NCBI GenBank assembly: GCA_013289795.1
Contig: JABCZH010000009.1
Location: 124,001 to 188,000 of the forward strand
Reading direction: 5' to 3'
DNA length: 64,000 bases
Source of the DNA: Acidobacteriota bacterium
Lineage (GTDB): Bacteria; Acidobacteriota; Terriglobia; Terriglobales; Acidobacteriaceae
Part shown: in pieces, positions 45,476 through 55,650 of the stretch
Layout of the letters: every line of letters starts with the position of its first letter
Numbering within the stretch: position 1 is the stretch's first letter
Position numbers and translations under genes: made by a program
The notes under the pieces: model-generated
What the model was told of the DNA's origin: nothing
The model's database searches: none
The model's input: only the letters and a program-made list of their open reading frames with translations

Positions 45476-46663
45476 GTGATTATCGGCGTGCCCAAGGAAA
45501 CCTATCCCGGCGAGCGCCGTGTGGCTTTGGTGCCCGTGGTAATTCCGAATCTGGCGAAAGCTGGGTTTCAAGTCGTGGTGGAAGCGGGAGCTGGAGAACA
45601 AGCCGGCTACCCAGACGCTCTCTATATCGACAAGGGGGCAAGAATCCTGCCTGACCGTGCCGCCGTGTTCTCCGGCGCCGACATCGTGGCGCAGGTTCTG
45701 TGTTACGGCTCCAACGACGTTGCCGGAAAAACTGACCTGCCGTTGATGCGCCCCGGACAGGTTCTCATTGGCTTTCTGCGGCCACTGGGTTCAGCCGACA
45801 TCTTGCAGCAGGTCGCCCAGACCGGCGTGACCTCGTTCTCCGTAGAACTGATGCCGCGAACCACGCGAGCACAGAGCATGGATGCGCTCTCCTCAATGGG
45901 TACGATCTGCGGGTACAAAGCGGTGCTGATTGCCGCCGACGTCCTGCCCAGAATTTTCCCCATGATGACCACCGCTGCCGGGACGGTCACCCCGGCACGC
46001 GTCCTGATCATTGGCGTCGGAGTGGCAGGATTGCAAGCGATCGCCACAGCTCGCCGTCTTGGGGCTGTAGTGTCGGCTTACGACATGCGGCCCGCGGCGA
46101 AAGAGCAGGTACAAAGCTTGGGAGGCCGATTTGTCGAACTGCCGATCGAAGCCAAGAATGCGCAGGACGCCCGCGGCTACGGCACCGCGCAGGATGAAGC
46201 CTTCTACGCCAAACAGCGCGAACTTCTGGGCCGTGTGATTGCGGAAAGCGATGTGGTCATCACCACCGCCGTTGTCCCCGGCAAGAAAGCTCCAGTACTG
46301 GTGACCGCAGAGATGGTCAAAGGCATGGCGCCAGGCTCGGTGATGTTCGATTTGGCGGCCGAGCGGGGCGGCAATTGCGAGTTGACCCGCGCCGGCGAAA
46401 CCATCGTGGCTTATGGTGTCACCATCATTGGCCGCATCAACGTGGCATCCGAAGTTCCTTATCATGCCAGCCAGATGTATGCCCGTAACCTCACGTCGTT
46501 TCTGTTGAACTTGGTAAAGGATGGCAAGATGCGGCCTGCTTCCGAAGATGAAATTATTCGGGAGACGCTGTTGACGCGTGATGGTGAAATCGTGAACGCG
46601 CGAGTCCGGGAGTTCTTTGCGCTGCCGAACTGGCCGCACAAGGGACGAAGTGATCTTAGGTAG
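45476..46663 (+). CDS. pntAA: NAD(P) transhydrogenase subunit alpha, part 1 (NAD-binding domain I)
   Basis: 395 residues from GTG at 45476 with AGGGGGA upstream. N-terminal alanine dehydrogenase/PNT domain (MIIGVPKETYPGERRVALVP) and NAD-binding fold (VLIIGVGVAGLQAIATARRLGA), MFDLAAERGGNCE. It lacks the membrane helices of full PntA, which are in the next gene, so alpha is split as in many bacteria other than E. coli. Part of the membrane enzyme that uses proton-motive force to reduce NADP with NADH. Confidence 0.95.
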   Translation: MIIGVPKETYPGERRVALVPVVIPNLAKAGFQVVVEAGAGEQAGYPDALYIDKGARILPDRAAVFSGADIVAQVLCYGSNDVAGKTDLPLMRPGQVLIGFLRPLGSADILQQVAQTGVTSFSVELMPRTTRAQSMDALSSMGTICGYKAVLIAADVLPRIFPMMTTAAGTVTPARVLIIGVGVAGLQAIATARRLGAVVSAYDMRPAAKEQVQSLGGRFVELPIEAKNAQDARGYGTAQDEAFYAKQRELLGRVIAESDVVITTAVVPGKKAPVLVTAEMVKGMAPGSVMFDLAAERGGNCELTRAGETIVAYGVTIIGRINVASEVPYHASQMYARNLTSFLLNLVKDGKMRPASEDEIIRETLLTRDGEIVNARVREFFALPNWPHKGRSDLR

Positions 46664-46705
46664 AAATGCAGGCAGAAGACTCCGCCTGCGGGAGGCACAA
46701 GCACA

Positions 46706-47002
46706 ATGAGTTCGGCATTGTTGAACGGCCTATTCGTCTTCATGCTGGCGGGCTTCATCGGATTTGAAATCATCAAGCGTGTCTCGCCGCTGCTCCATAC
46801 CCCTCTCATGTCGCTGACCAATGCGCTGGACGCGATCGCCGTGGTCGGTGCCATCGTGCTGGTGGGTGAGCACAAAAGCAATCTGTCATTCATCCTCGGA
46901 GTTCTGGCGGTGATCGCGGCCACCAGCAACGTGGTGGGCGGCTTTCTGATCACCGATCGCATGCTCAAGATGTTCAAGACCAGCCGTCCCACAAAACCAT
47001 GA
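46706..47002 (+). CDS. pntAB: NAD(P) transhydrogenase subunit alpha, part 2 (membrane domain)
   Basis: 98 residues, three transmembrane helices (LLNGLFVFMLAGFIGFEII, ALDAIAVVGAIVLVG, FILGVLAVIAATSNVVGGFLIT). Corresponds to the C-terminal membrane part of PntA. Overlaps the start of pntB by four bases (ATGA). Confidence 0.94.
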   Translation: MSSALLNGLFVFMLAGFIGFEIIKRVSPLLHTPLMSLTNALDAIAVVGAIVLVGEHKSNLSFILGVLAVIAATSNVVGGFLITDRMLKMFKTSRPTKP

Positions 47003-48393
47003 CCGATCTCGCGGGTAATCAACTCCTTCTTGAGATTGTTTATCTCATCGCCAGCGCCCTTTTCATTCTGTCGCTGAAGTGGATGAGTTCGCCGCGCACT
47101 GCCCGCCATGGAATTTGGGCCGGCGAATTGGGGATGTTGTTGGCCATCGGCGGGACCCTGCTCCACCACGGCATCGTGGACTACAAGTGGATCGTCATCG
47201 CCCTGGTGATCGGATCTGGGATTGGCGTCCCCCTCGGATTTGTTCACATGACCGCGGTCCCGCAGCGGACCGCGTTGAGCCACGCTTTTGGGGCGCTTTG
47301 CGTGACCCTGGTGGGCACAGCAGAATTCTATTTGCGCACTCCCAATGTTCCACCCTTCATGATGTCGGTGCTGTCGATGGAGGTGATTCTCGGCTCACTG
47401 ACTTTTACTGGCAGCCTGATGGCCGCCGGTAAGCTACAGGAACTGCTGCCCCAGCGCCCAATCACCTACAAAGGACAGAACTTCGTCAATCTTTTCTTTC
47501 TCGCCATCGCAATCGGATTGGCGGTTTATCTGGTGCTGCATCCGGGCGCGCGGCAGGTGTTCCCGTTCATGGTGGTAATTCCCTTGATTTTCGGCGTGCT
47601 CATGATTATCCCCATCGGCGGCGCGGATATGCCGACGGTGATCTCTCTTCTGAATTCTTATGCCGGCCTGTCCGCCGCTGCTATGGGATTCGTGCTCGAC
47701 AGCAAGCTGCTCATCATCGCCGGCGCCCTCGACGGATCTTCCGGCTTCATTCTTTCCGTCATTATGTCGAAGGCCATGAACCGGTCGTTCACCAATGTCC
47801 TGTTCGGCGCCTTCGGACAGGTGCAAGCTGCGGCAGCGGGAGGCAAAGAAGAGAAGACCGTCCGCAGTGCCACTGCCGAGGAAGCCGCAGGCATTCTGGC
47901 GGCTGCGAACACGGTGGTCATCGTTCCCGGTTACGGCATGGCGGTTGCGCAAGCGCAACACAAGGTTCGCGAACTCTACGATGCCCTCACCAAGCGCGGC
48001 GTAAACGTGCGCTTCGCGATTCACCCCGTGGCTGGACGCATGCCCGGCCACATGAACGTGCTGCTGGCCGAGGCCGACATTCCTTATGACAAGCTAATCG
48101 AGATGGACGACATCAACGGTGATTTTCCCCAAACGGATGTCGCTCTGGTGATCGGCGCCAATGACGTCACTAACCCCGCTGCCCGCACCGACCAGTCCAG
48201 CCCCATTTTCGGCATGCCGATTCTCGACGTGGACAAGGCCCGCACCGTGATGGTCATCAAGCGCAGCATGAGTCCGGGCTTCGCCGGCATTGACAATCCG
48301 CTCTACTACCTCGACCACACTCTCATGCTGTTCGGCGACGCCAAGGCTTTTGTGAACAGCATCGTCCACGAGTTGGCGGGCAATGCCCACTAA
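46999..48393 (+). CDS. pntB: NAD(P) transhydrogenase subunit beta
   Basis: 464 residues. About nine transmembrane helices in the first 270 residues, then the NADP-binding domain III (VVIVPGYGMAVAQAQHKVRELYDAL, GRMPGHMNVLLAEADIPYD, VALVIGANDVTNPAAR, FGDAK). Catalyses proton-coupled hydride transfer with the two alpha parts; supplies NADPH. Confidence 0.96.
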   Translation: MTDLAGNQLLLEIVYLIASALFILSLKWMSSPRTARHGIWAGELGMLLAIGGTLLHHGIVDYKWIVIALVIGSGIGVPLGFVHMTAVPQRTALSHAFGALCVTLVGTAEFYLRTPNVPPFMMSVLSMEVILGSLTFTGSLMAAGKLQELLPQRPITYKGQNFVNLFFLAIAIGLAVYLVLHPGARQVFPFMVVIPLIFGVLMIIPIGGADMPTVISLLNSYAGLSAAAMGFVLDSKLLIIAGALDGSSGFILSVIMSKAMNRSFTNVLFGAFGQVQAAAAGGKEEKTVRSATAEEAAGILAAANTVVIVPGYGMAVAQAQHKVRELYDALTKRGVNVRFAIHPVAGRMPGHMNVLLAEADIPYDKLIEMDDINGDFPQTDVALVIGANDVTNPAARTDQSSPIFGMPILDVDKARTVMVIKRSMSPGFAGIDNPLYYLDHTLMLFGDAKAFVNSIVHELAGNAH

Positions 48394-48599
48394 CCAATGC
48401 CGGAAGAATCTGGCCCCCGGCCCAGGCAGAACTGACGGCGGTCAAAAACATCGAAACTCACAGCCTGCCGCCTCAATTCATCCAGCTTTAACACTCGCGT
48501 CAAACTGCCGCCACATCGCCGGTCTAGTCTAAAGTTTCCTCGGCTGAATGACTTTTTGTCGAACGGAGCCCTCATACTGGCCGAAGGACGGAGGAAGAG

Positions 48600-50207
48600 A
48601 TGTTCGAGAAACTGAGAGCGTCAGCCGCCCCCAGGAAAATGTTGGCTTCTTTGACAGCATTGACGATTGGCCTGGGACCGAGTGTTACGCCCGCCTACGC
48701 CGCTTCGAGGCCGGCGACCGCCACACCCATTCAGCACCTGGTTGTGATTTTCCAGGAGAACGTTTCGTTCGATCATTATTTTGGGACCTATCCCAACGCC
48801 ACCAACCCGGCCGGAGAGCCCATGTTCCATGCCCGGCCAGGAACTCCGAGTGTGAATGGCCTCAGCAACGCGCTGTTGACCAACAATCCCAACCTGAACC
48901 CGGCGAACGGCACTGGCGCCACCAACCCCTTCCGTTTGGATCGTTCACAGGCGTGGACTGCCGATCAGAATCATGACTACACGGCAGAGCAGCAGTCCTT
49001 CGACATGGGCGCCATGGACCTGTTTCCGGAGTTCGTGGGCAGCCCCGGACCGCCACCGCAGGGTGGGGGAATACTGAATACCAATGGCCTGAACTTGGGC
49101 TACTTTGACGGAAACACCGTAACTGCGTTCTGGAATTACGCTCAACACTTTGCCATGAATGACAATTCCTACAGCACCACTTTTGGTCCCTCGACACCGG
49201 GCGTCATCAACCTGGTTTCCGGCCAGACTAACGGTGTGACTACCGGAACCGGCGGCACAGTGGATGGCGGAGCCGGATCGCTGACCGTGATCGGCGACCC
49301 CGACCCGCTCGGCGACCTTTGCTCGGGCAGCAGCCAGGTGCAACTGGGTGGAAAGAACATCGGCGACCTGTTGAACGCAGCCGGCGTGAGCTGGGGATCG
49401 TTCATGGGCGGCTTCAACCTGAATATCAAGAACTCCAACGGGACCACTGGCTGCAGCCGAAGCTCGACCAGCGCGATCTCTGGCACCACTAACGATTACA
49501 TCCCTCACCATTCTTTCTTCGGGTACTGGGCTTCCACGGCCAATCCCAACCATACCCGGCCGAAATCCATCTCTGAGATCGGGAACAACGGCCCGGCCAA
49601 CCACAACTACGACATCGATGACTTTGTCCATGCTGTGCAGGCAGGCAATTTCCCAGCAGTGAGCTTCATCAAGAACATCGGGATTCAGGATGGGCACGCT
49701 GGCTATTCCGATCCTCTGGATGAACAGACCGCAGTGGTCAAGCTGGTGAACTTCCTCGAAGAGCAACCCACCTGGAGCAGCACTGCGGTGGTTATTCTCT
49801 ACGATGACTCAGACGGCTGGTATGACCACCAGATGAGTCCGATTGCAAATCAGTCCACCGGATCGGCCGACGCGCTCACCGGACCTGGTGCTTGCGGCAC
49901 GGGCGGCCAGTCCTTGCCTGGCATCAACTCCAACAATCCACACGCCCTGGGCCGTTGCGGCTACGGTCCCCGGCAACCCCTGATCGTGGTTTCACCGTGG
50001 GCGCTGGAGAACGCAGTTGACCACACGATCACGGACCAGACTTCAATCCTCCGTTTCGTCGAAGACAACTGGCTCAGTGGACAGAGAATCGGAGGCGGCT
50101 CGTTTGACGGCATCGCCAGCTCCATCAGCCAGATGTTCAACTTCAGCCAAATCAGGAGCGATGGAACTCTGATCCTCAACCCCTCGACCGGAGAACAGAT
50201 TCCGTAG
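48600..50207 (+). CDS. exported phosphoesterase, phospholipase C / acid phosphatase AcpA family
   Basis: 535 residues with a signal peptide (SLTALTIGLGPSVTPAYA). The start of the mature part, PIQHLVVIFQENVSFDHYFGTYP, has the metal-binding Glu-Asn and catalytic region of the family; HDYTAEQQSFDMG, FAMNDNSY, VVILYDDSDGWYDHQMSP and RQPLIVVSPWA continue the alkaline-phosphatase superfamily core. The usual nucleophile position near FGPSTPG reads STPG. Substrate is an extracellular phosphate ester or phospholipid, not certain. Strong ribosome-binding site (GGAGGAAG). Followed by a terminator. Confidence 0.88.
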   Translation: MFEKLRASAAPRKMLASLTALTIGLGPSVTPAYAASRPATATPIQHLVVIFQENVSFDHYFGTYPNATNPAGEPMFHARPGTPSVNGLSNALLTNNPNLNPANGTGATNPFRLDRSQAWTADQNHDYTAEQQSFDMGAMDLFPEFVGSPGPPPQGGGILNTNGLNLGYFDGNTVTAFWNYAQHFAMNDNSYSTTFGPSTPGVINLVSGQTNGVTTGTGGTVDGGAGSLTVIGDPDPLGDLCSGSSQVQLGGKNIGDLLNAAGVSWGSFMGGFNLNIKNSNGTTGCSRSSTSAISGTTNDYIPHHSFFGYWASTANPNHTRPKSISEIGNNGPANHNYDIDDFVHAVQAGNFPAVSFIKNIGIQDGHAGYSDPLDEQTAVVKLVNFLEEQPTWSSTAVVILYDDSDGWYDHQMSPIANQSTGSADALTGPGACGTGGQSLPGINSNNPHALGRCGYGPRQPLIVVSPWALENAVDHTITDQTSILRFVEDNWLSGQRIGGGSFDGIASSISQMFNFSQIRSDGTLILNPSTGEQIP

Positions 50208-50230
50208 TCGGGTGAAGTGATAGTGAAGAG

Positions 50231-50266
50231 AGGCACGCGAGCGTCAAGTTCGCGTGCCTTGTTTTT
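50231..50266 (+). terminator. Rho-independent terminator after the phosphoesterase gene
   Basis: AGGCACGCGA pairs with TCGCGTGCCT (10 bp) around a 9-base loop, directly followed by TGTTTTT. Excellent match. It shows that the next gene does not begin at the earliest frame start (50254), which would lie inside this hairpin. Confidence 0.88.
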
Positions 50267-50325
50267 GGTATCGTGGGTTGGCTAGTGCCGTTTGGCCCCG
50301 CGCTTTTCAGAGAAAGGTTAGCCAG

Positions 50326-51924
50326 TTGGCAATAACACGGAGAAGGTTCCTCCAACAAAGCGGAATTGCAGCGGCGGCTGTGATGATGCCGCAGGTCACG
50401 CATCGCGTGCCGCCAAAGCCGGTCAGGCCGGTGCTGGACCCAAGCACTCTGGCGGCGTTCGTAGATACTCTTCCGATTCCCGGCATTGTCCGTTCCACCG
50501 AACTGCGGCCCAGTCCCGACGGTCCTAAATTGAGGATCCCCTACTATCGCCTGGCCATGCGGCAGTTTCAGGCCAAGATCCATCGCGACATGAAACCCAC
50601 TCGGCTCTGGGGTTTCGGGTCATCGTCTCCGGGACCGACGCTGGAAACCGAGAGCGGCAAGGGAATGCTGGTGGAGTGGGCGAATGAGCTGCCACGGGAG
50701 CATTTTCTACCCATCGATCACAGTATCCACGGTGCGGAGTCTGACAAGCCGGATGTCCGCAGCGTGGTTCATTTGCATGGCGCGAAGGTGCCGCCGGAAA
50801 GTGATGGCTATCCCGAGAACTGGTATGTGCCGGGAAAGTCCGCGACCTATTATTATCCCAATCAGCAGGATGCAGCGCTGCTCTGGTATCACGATCACAC
50901 GCTGGGAGTTAACCGGCTGAATGTGCTGGCCGGGCTGTTCGGCCTGTTCGTCGTGCGCGATCCGGTGGAGGAGGCGCTCAACCTGCCGCGGGGCAAGTAT
51001 GAAGTGCCGCTGGTGCTGTGCGACCGCATGTTCGATCTGGATGGGCAACTTTACTATCCAGTGGCACAGAACTCGACGAACCCCTGGGTGTCGGAGTTCC
51101 GGGGCAATGCCATTCTGGCCAATGGCAAACTGTTGCCATATCTGGATGTGGAGCCGCGGAAATACCGCTTCCGAGTTCTGAACGCAGCGAATGGCAGGTT
51201 CTTTCGTCTCGCGCTGACCAACGGACAGACGCTTCAGCAAATTGGAACTGATCAAGGATTGCTGCCGGCACCGGTGGCGCTGAAGCAGGTCGTATTAGCT
51301 CCGGCCGAGAGGGCGGACCTGGTGCTGGATTTCAGCGATCATGCCGGTGAACAGATTGTCCTGAAAAATGACTTCGCGCAGCCGGTCATGCAGTTCCGCG
51401 TGTCTCGCACCAAGGTAAGCGACTCCAGCTCGCTACCCGCAGCCTTGAGGCCTGTCCCGAGGATTGCGGAGTCGGAAGTGGTGAAGACCCGCGATCTGAG
51501 GCTGGGAGAGATCAACGACCTGAGAGGCGAGTCTGTCGCTGTTTTGTTGAACGATGCTCACTGGAATATGCCGGTGACTGAGAATCCAGTTTTGAATTCG
51601 GTGGAAATCTGGAACCTGATGAATGTGACCGACGATGTGCATCCCATTCATCTTCACTTGGTCCGTTTCCAGATACTCGATCGACGGCGGTTTGACGCGT
51701 TCGCGTATCAGAACCGGGGCGTTCTTAAGTACTGGGGCGACGCCATTCCGCCGGAACCGGGTGAAACGGGCTGGAAAGACACGGTGCGGGCCGATCCTGG
51801 AATGGTCACGCGCATCATCATGCGATTCGAGGGATTCGCCGGACGCTACGTCTGGCATTGCCACATTCTGGAGCATGAAGACAATGAGATGATGCGGCCG
51901 TACGACGTCATTGCCGGGCGCTGA
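50326..51924 (+). CDS. Tat-exported multicopper oxidase (CotA/bilirubin-oxidase-like)
   Basis: Start chosen at the TTG at 50326: AGAAAGG lies 8 bases upstream and the protein then opens with a twin-arginine signal (ITRRRFLQQSGIAAAA); 532 residues. Three cupredoxin domains are expected. Copper sites are visible: VVHLHGAK (His149, His151), LLWYHDHTLG, VHPIHLHLVRF and WHCHILEHEDNEMM with the type-1 Cys, His and Met. The IPPEPGETGWKDTV stretch fits CotA-type laccases. Oxidises phenols or metals with oxygen in the periplasm; substrate unknown. Confidence 0.92.
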   Translation: MAITRRRFLQQSGIAAAAVMMPQVTHRVPPKPVRPVLDPSTLAAFVDTLPIPGIVRSTELRPSPDGPKLRIPYYRLAMRQFQAKIHRDMKPTRLWGFGSSSPGPTLETESGKGMLVEWANELPREHFLPIDHSIHGAESDKPDVRSVVHLHGAKVPPESDGYPENWYVPGKSATYYYPNQQDAALLWYHDHTLGVNRLNVLAGLFGLFVVRDPVEEALNLPRGKYEVPLVLCDRMFDLDGQLYYPVAQNSTNPWVSEFRGNAILANGKLLPYLDVEPRKYRFRVLNAANGRFFRLALTNGQTLQQIGTDQGLLPAPVALKQVVLAPAERADLVLDFSDHAGEQIVLKNDFAQPVMQFRVSRTKVSDSSSLPAALRPVPRIAESEVVKTRDLRLGEINDLRGESVAVLLNDAHWNMPVTENPVLNSVEIWNLMNVTDDVHPIHLHLVRFQILDRRRFDAFAYQNRGVLKYWGDAIPPEPGETGWKDTVRADPGMVTRIIMRFEGFAGRYVWHCHILEHEDNEMMRPYDVIAGR

Positions 51925-51977
51925 CGAGGCGTCCTCCCGATCCAGCATCCTAATCTGCGGTCCGGTCAGGTCCGGGT

Positions 51978-52066
51978 CTTTGCGTTCTTTGCGAGTCCTT
52001 AGCGCACTTTGCGGTTAACGCCTTTAACCACAAAGGACGCAAAGCTCATTCGCAAAGATCGCAAAG
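51978..52066. repeat. imperfect inverted repeat of CGCAAAG-type intergenic sequence
   Basis: The left arm (CTTTGCGTTCTTTGCGAG...) and the right arm (...CGCAAAGATCGCAAAG) of about 43 bases are imperfect complements, centred near CCTTTAACCACAAAGGACGC. A related half-copy is at 62891-62936. It can form a long hairpin in RNA from the multicopper-oxidase side. Confidence 0.6.
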
Positions 52067-52193
52067 AAAATCAGGCCGCGAGGTAGGGCTGCTACCACCC
52101 CCGTAGGTTGCTTCGTCAATAGTTGAGGCGGTAGCATCGAGCCTATGCAGCGGGGGCACTTTCCTGACCCAAGCTGCAAGGAGTCGTCGAATC

Positions 52194-53765
52194 ATGGCTC
52201 TCGATGTAGCACGAAGAACGCTGCAATCCAGAAACGAAGCTCCGGCGGATTTGAATCCCGAGAGAGATCTGCCTCCCGGCTTCCTTCTATTCCTACTGCC
52301 ATTGCACAAACAGTTCACACCCTGGCAGCAAGTGCTGGTGGCGATGCGCAATCAAGTATTGCAGACGTCGCTCCGAGGAAAACCTCCGAATTACTTGCCG
52401 GCTTCGCCTGCAACAACGACCAATTGGAAGATTGAACTGCCGGACTGGTGCGCCGATCAGCGCAATCAGATGACCGGGCCTGCCGACGATGCGGAACTGA
52501 CGGTGAAGCTGCTGAACTCCGGTTCTCCGGGGGTGATGCTTGATCTGGAAGACTCGATGGCCAACGAATGGTCGCACACCCTTCTGGGAATCAAGACCAT
52601 CCTCGCGGCTTACAAATATGATCTGGGGTACTACGACAAGAAGCGGCAGAAAGAAGTTAAGGTGCAGCGCTCGAAGACCGTGACCTGGGTGCGTCCGCGT
52701 GGCTTGCACATAAGTCAGGGCGGAGTAATCAAGAACGAGTTAATGTCGGCGTCGTTGTTTGACCTGGCGCTGCTCTGGTATCAACTGGATCCCGCCGTGC
52801 TGCCACACAATTTCTCGGTTTACATTCCGAAGAGCGAGTCGGCTGAGGAAGCCTCGTGGTGGCGCGACCTGTTTCAGGCGCTGGCCAAGTCGAAGGGGCT
52901 GCCGGCGAATTACATCAAGTGCATGGCGCTGGTGGAGGCGCATCCGCTGGCCTACCAGATGGAGGAGTTTCTCTTCAATCTCAGAGATCACTGTCTGGGA
53001 TTGAATCTCGGACGCTGGGATTACATGGCGTCACTGATTCACTTCATGCTGGGAGATCCGAAATGGATTTTGCCGAACCGCAACACCATCCCTCATGATG
53101 TGGCGTTCTTTCAGAACTTCCGCACATTGATGCCGGAGCTTTGTCACAAGCATGGAGCGCTGGCGATTGGCGGCATGACCGCGCTTTTCCCCAGCCGCAC
53201 GGACAAGGAGTTGAACGAGCGCGCGTTAAAGGGCCTCAGAGAAGATAAGAAGAACGAAGCCAATTCCCTAATGGACGGAGCGTGGACGGGGCATCCTGAC
53301 CAAAACGAGATCGCAGTCGCTCAGTTCCCCGAGCCGAATCAAATAGACAAACGGCCGAAGTTGCCGAGCCCGCATCCTGATCTTCGGCCGGTGCCGGAAG
53401 GCGTGGGCAAGATCACGCTCGCCGGAACTCGCGCCGCTGTGCGTACTGTCATTCGTTATCGCAACGGCGTGCTCAACGGCAAAGGCGCGAGCCTGCTCGA
53501 CGGTTACATGGAGGACCTGGCGACGGATCGCATTTACCGGCTGATGATTGCGCAGCGAGTGAAACATAAGGTGAAGGTTGCCGGGGATGATGGGGACGTT
53601 GTGGAACACACTCCGCAGTTGGTGACGAAATTGTTTGATGAAGAACTTTCAAAGATTCAACGTGACTTGCCGAAGGAGATTGCTGGCAATGAGGCGGCTA
53701 CCCTTCCCGAAGCACGACGGCTTGCGGAAGAAATGATTGTGCAGGGGCACCACTCGCCGGTGTAG
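52194..53765 (+). CDS. malate synthase (divergent A-type)
   Basis: 523 residues, similar to malate synthase A (about 530). Hallmarks: PGVMLDLEDSMANEW, TWVRPRGLH with the catalytic Arg, EAHPLAYQMEEFLFNLRDHCLGLNLGRWDY for the Mg-binding Glu and Asp, MDGAWTGHPDQ, and MEDLATDRIYR for the catalytic Asp. It condenses glyoxylate with acetyl-CoA to malate. Wording in several motifs departs from textbook MSA. Isocitrate lyase is not in the window. ATG with AAGGAG about 10 bases upstream. Confidence 0.88.
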   Translation: MALDVARRTLQSRNEAPADLNPERDLPPGFLLFLLPLHKQFTPWQQVLVAMRNQVLQTSLRGKPPNYLPASPATTTNWKIELPDWCADQRNQMTGPADDAELTVKLLNSGSPGVMLDLEDSMANEWSHTLLGIKTILAAYKYDLGYYDKKRQKEVKVQRSKTVTWVRPRGLHISQGGVIKNELMSASLFDLALLWYQLDPAVLPHNFSVYIPKSESAEEASWWRDLFQALAKSKGLPANYIKCMALVEAHPLAYQMEEFLFNLRDHCLGLNLGRWDYMASLIHFMLGDPKWILPNRNTIPHDVAFFQNFRTLMPELCHKHGALAIGGMTALFPSRTDKELNERALKGLREDKKNEANSLMDGAWTGHPDQNEIAVAQFPEPNQIDKRPKLPSPHPDLRPVPEGVGKITLAGTRAAVRTVIRYRNGVLNGKGASLLDGYMEDLATDRIYRLMIAQRVKHKVKVAGDDGDVVEHTPQLVTKLFDEELSKIQRDLPKEIAGNEAATLPEARRLAEEMIVQGHHSPV

Positions 53766-53936
53766 GGTGTGGCCGTAGAAGCCGGAATCCGCTATTGACG
53801 CCCGGTGCCCGCGGGAGGACAATGGTTGCGTCTGGCGGGCCACATTGCGCTCCCCTTGCGGTCAATAGCCGGGCAGAGCCCCGTTTCTCTCGCGTGAGTA
53901 GGCCGCGATTCGATTTCGCACCACGGAGGTTCCCCA

Positions 53937-55505
53937 ATGACGACACTAAATAGGTGGAAGATGGGCGGGCTTTTATTTGCGCTTTATGCCTGGATCGTGG
54001 GGGCCGCCGTCGGCCAGACGTATCAGACGCTGGCAACTTTCGACGGAACTAACGGTGCCACCCCCAACAGCACTCCTCTCGTGCAAGGAGCGGACGGCAA
54101 TTTTTACGGCACGGCATTTCACGGGGGCCTGGGCGACGGCGGGTACGGAGGTTGCCCGGACAGTTCGGGCTTCGGTTGCGGCACGGCATTCAGGATTACA
54201 CCTCAGGGATCACTCACCGTGGTCTACAACTTCCCCTGTAATCAAGCCAACTGCACTGACGGAGTCAACCCAACCGGAAACTTGATTTTGGGTATTGACG
54301 GGAACTTCTACGGAACAACGTCCCGTGGTGGTATCAACAATAGTTGTGTTTACGGATGTGGCACATTCTTCAGAATTACGCCCGCCGGTAAGCTCACAAC
54401 GCTGCACAGCTTTTGTGCTCTGGGCTCCACCTGCCCTGACTGAGCCTCGCCTAACGTGATTATCCAGGCGAGCGACGGGAACTTTTATGGGACAACCGAC
54501 AGCGGCGGCATCAACGTTCCCCTTTGTGAGGGCGGCGGCATCGCCTTTGCCCCAGGTTGCGGAACAGTATTTAAGATAACGCCGTCGGGTAAATTGACGA
54601 CCCTGTACCGATTTTGCAGTTTCCCCAACTGCGCTGATGGCCAGTTTCCGATCGGAGGCGTCATCGAAGCCGCCGACGGAAACTTCTATGGGATGACCAC
54701 ATTCGGTGGGAACGAAAGCTGTAGCTACACGGACGCCTGTGGCACCGTGTTCAAAATCAGTCCGTCCGGTGACCTGACAACTCTATACACTTTCTGCGTC
54801 CAGACTAACTGCACCGACGGTGTCCAGCCTGCTGGCGCTCTGGTTCAAGCATCGGGAACAACCTTCTACGGCACAACGACGGATGGCGGTGCAAACAGCG
54901 CCGGCACCGTCTTTAAGATTACTCGTACTGGAGAGTTTACGTCGCTGCACAGTTTCGATTATTCCCAGGACGGCTCGCAGCCTTTGGCGGGACTGACGGT
55001 GGCGAAAGACGGGCGTTTTTACGGAACCACCTGCTGTGGGGGGAGTGGAGGCAACTCTTCCTACGGAACCATTTTCAGAATCACCGCAAGAGGCACGTTA
55101 ACGACGCTGTACAGCTTGAGCGCTGGGGACGGCGACACCCCTGGTGGCCTGCTACAAGCCACCAATGGAGTTTTCTACGGCAGTACGGAGTACGGTGGTG
55201 ATGGCATCTGTCACAACCAGCCACCAAGTAGTTGTGGCACGATATTCAGCTTTTCGGTGGGTCTGCGCCCGTTCGTCACCTTCGTCCACGCCGCAGGCAA
55301 AGTCGGCCAGACAGGCGGCATTCTCGGCCAAGGTTTCAGCGGAACCACCAGCGTCTCGCTCAATGGAGTCCGGGCGAGCTTTATGGTTGTTTCCGACACG
55401 TTCATACGTGCCACTGTTCCGCGCGGCGCAACAACAGGATATGTAACCGTGATTACGCCGAGCGGTACATTGACCAGCAACGTGCCGTTCCACGTAATCA
55501 AGTAA
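53937..55505 (+). pseudogene. exported GloVer-repeat protein with IPT/TIG domain, interrupted by one in-frame TGA
   Basis: The frame from ATG 53937 codes for a signal peptide (LLFALYAWIVGAAVG) and about three repeats, then meets TGA at 54441-54443. The same frame continues to 55505 with at least six more repeats (ADGNFYGTT..GG......GTVFKITPSGKLTTLYSFC...NCTDG) and a C-terminal IPT/TIG domain (FVTFVHAAGKVGQTGGILGQGF). In the other repeats the codon at this position is Gly after Asp (CTDG), so GGA to TGA, one base, accounts for the stop. Either a natural nonsense mutation or a sequencing error. Downstream restart at 54456 (GTG) would lack a signal peptide. Confidence 0.85.
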
Positions 55506-55650
55506 CGGCTGCGTGCTCAAGACGGTAGGGGTTTCTTTAGTCACTTCTGATTCGTCACCAGACTTTGTTATTGTTTACACTTGGGGCAGGTCGCCCCGTC
55601 CTCTCCCGCTTTTTCGCGGTGCGCTCTGTGCTTGATTCCAGTGAGAACGC

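Noticed and set aside
50254-50325. longer N-terminus of the multicopper oxidase
   Set aside because: It would start within the terminator hairpin, and the Tat signal only makes sense from the TTG at 50326.
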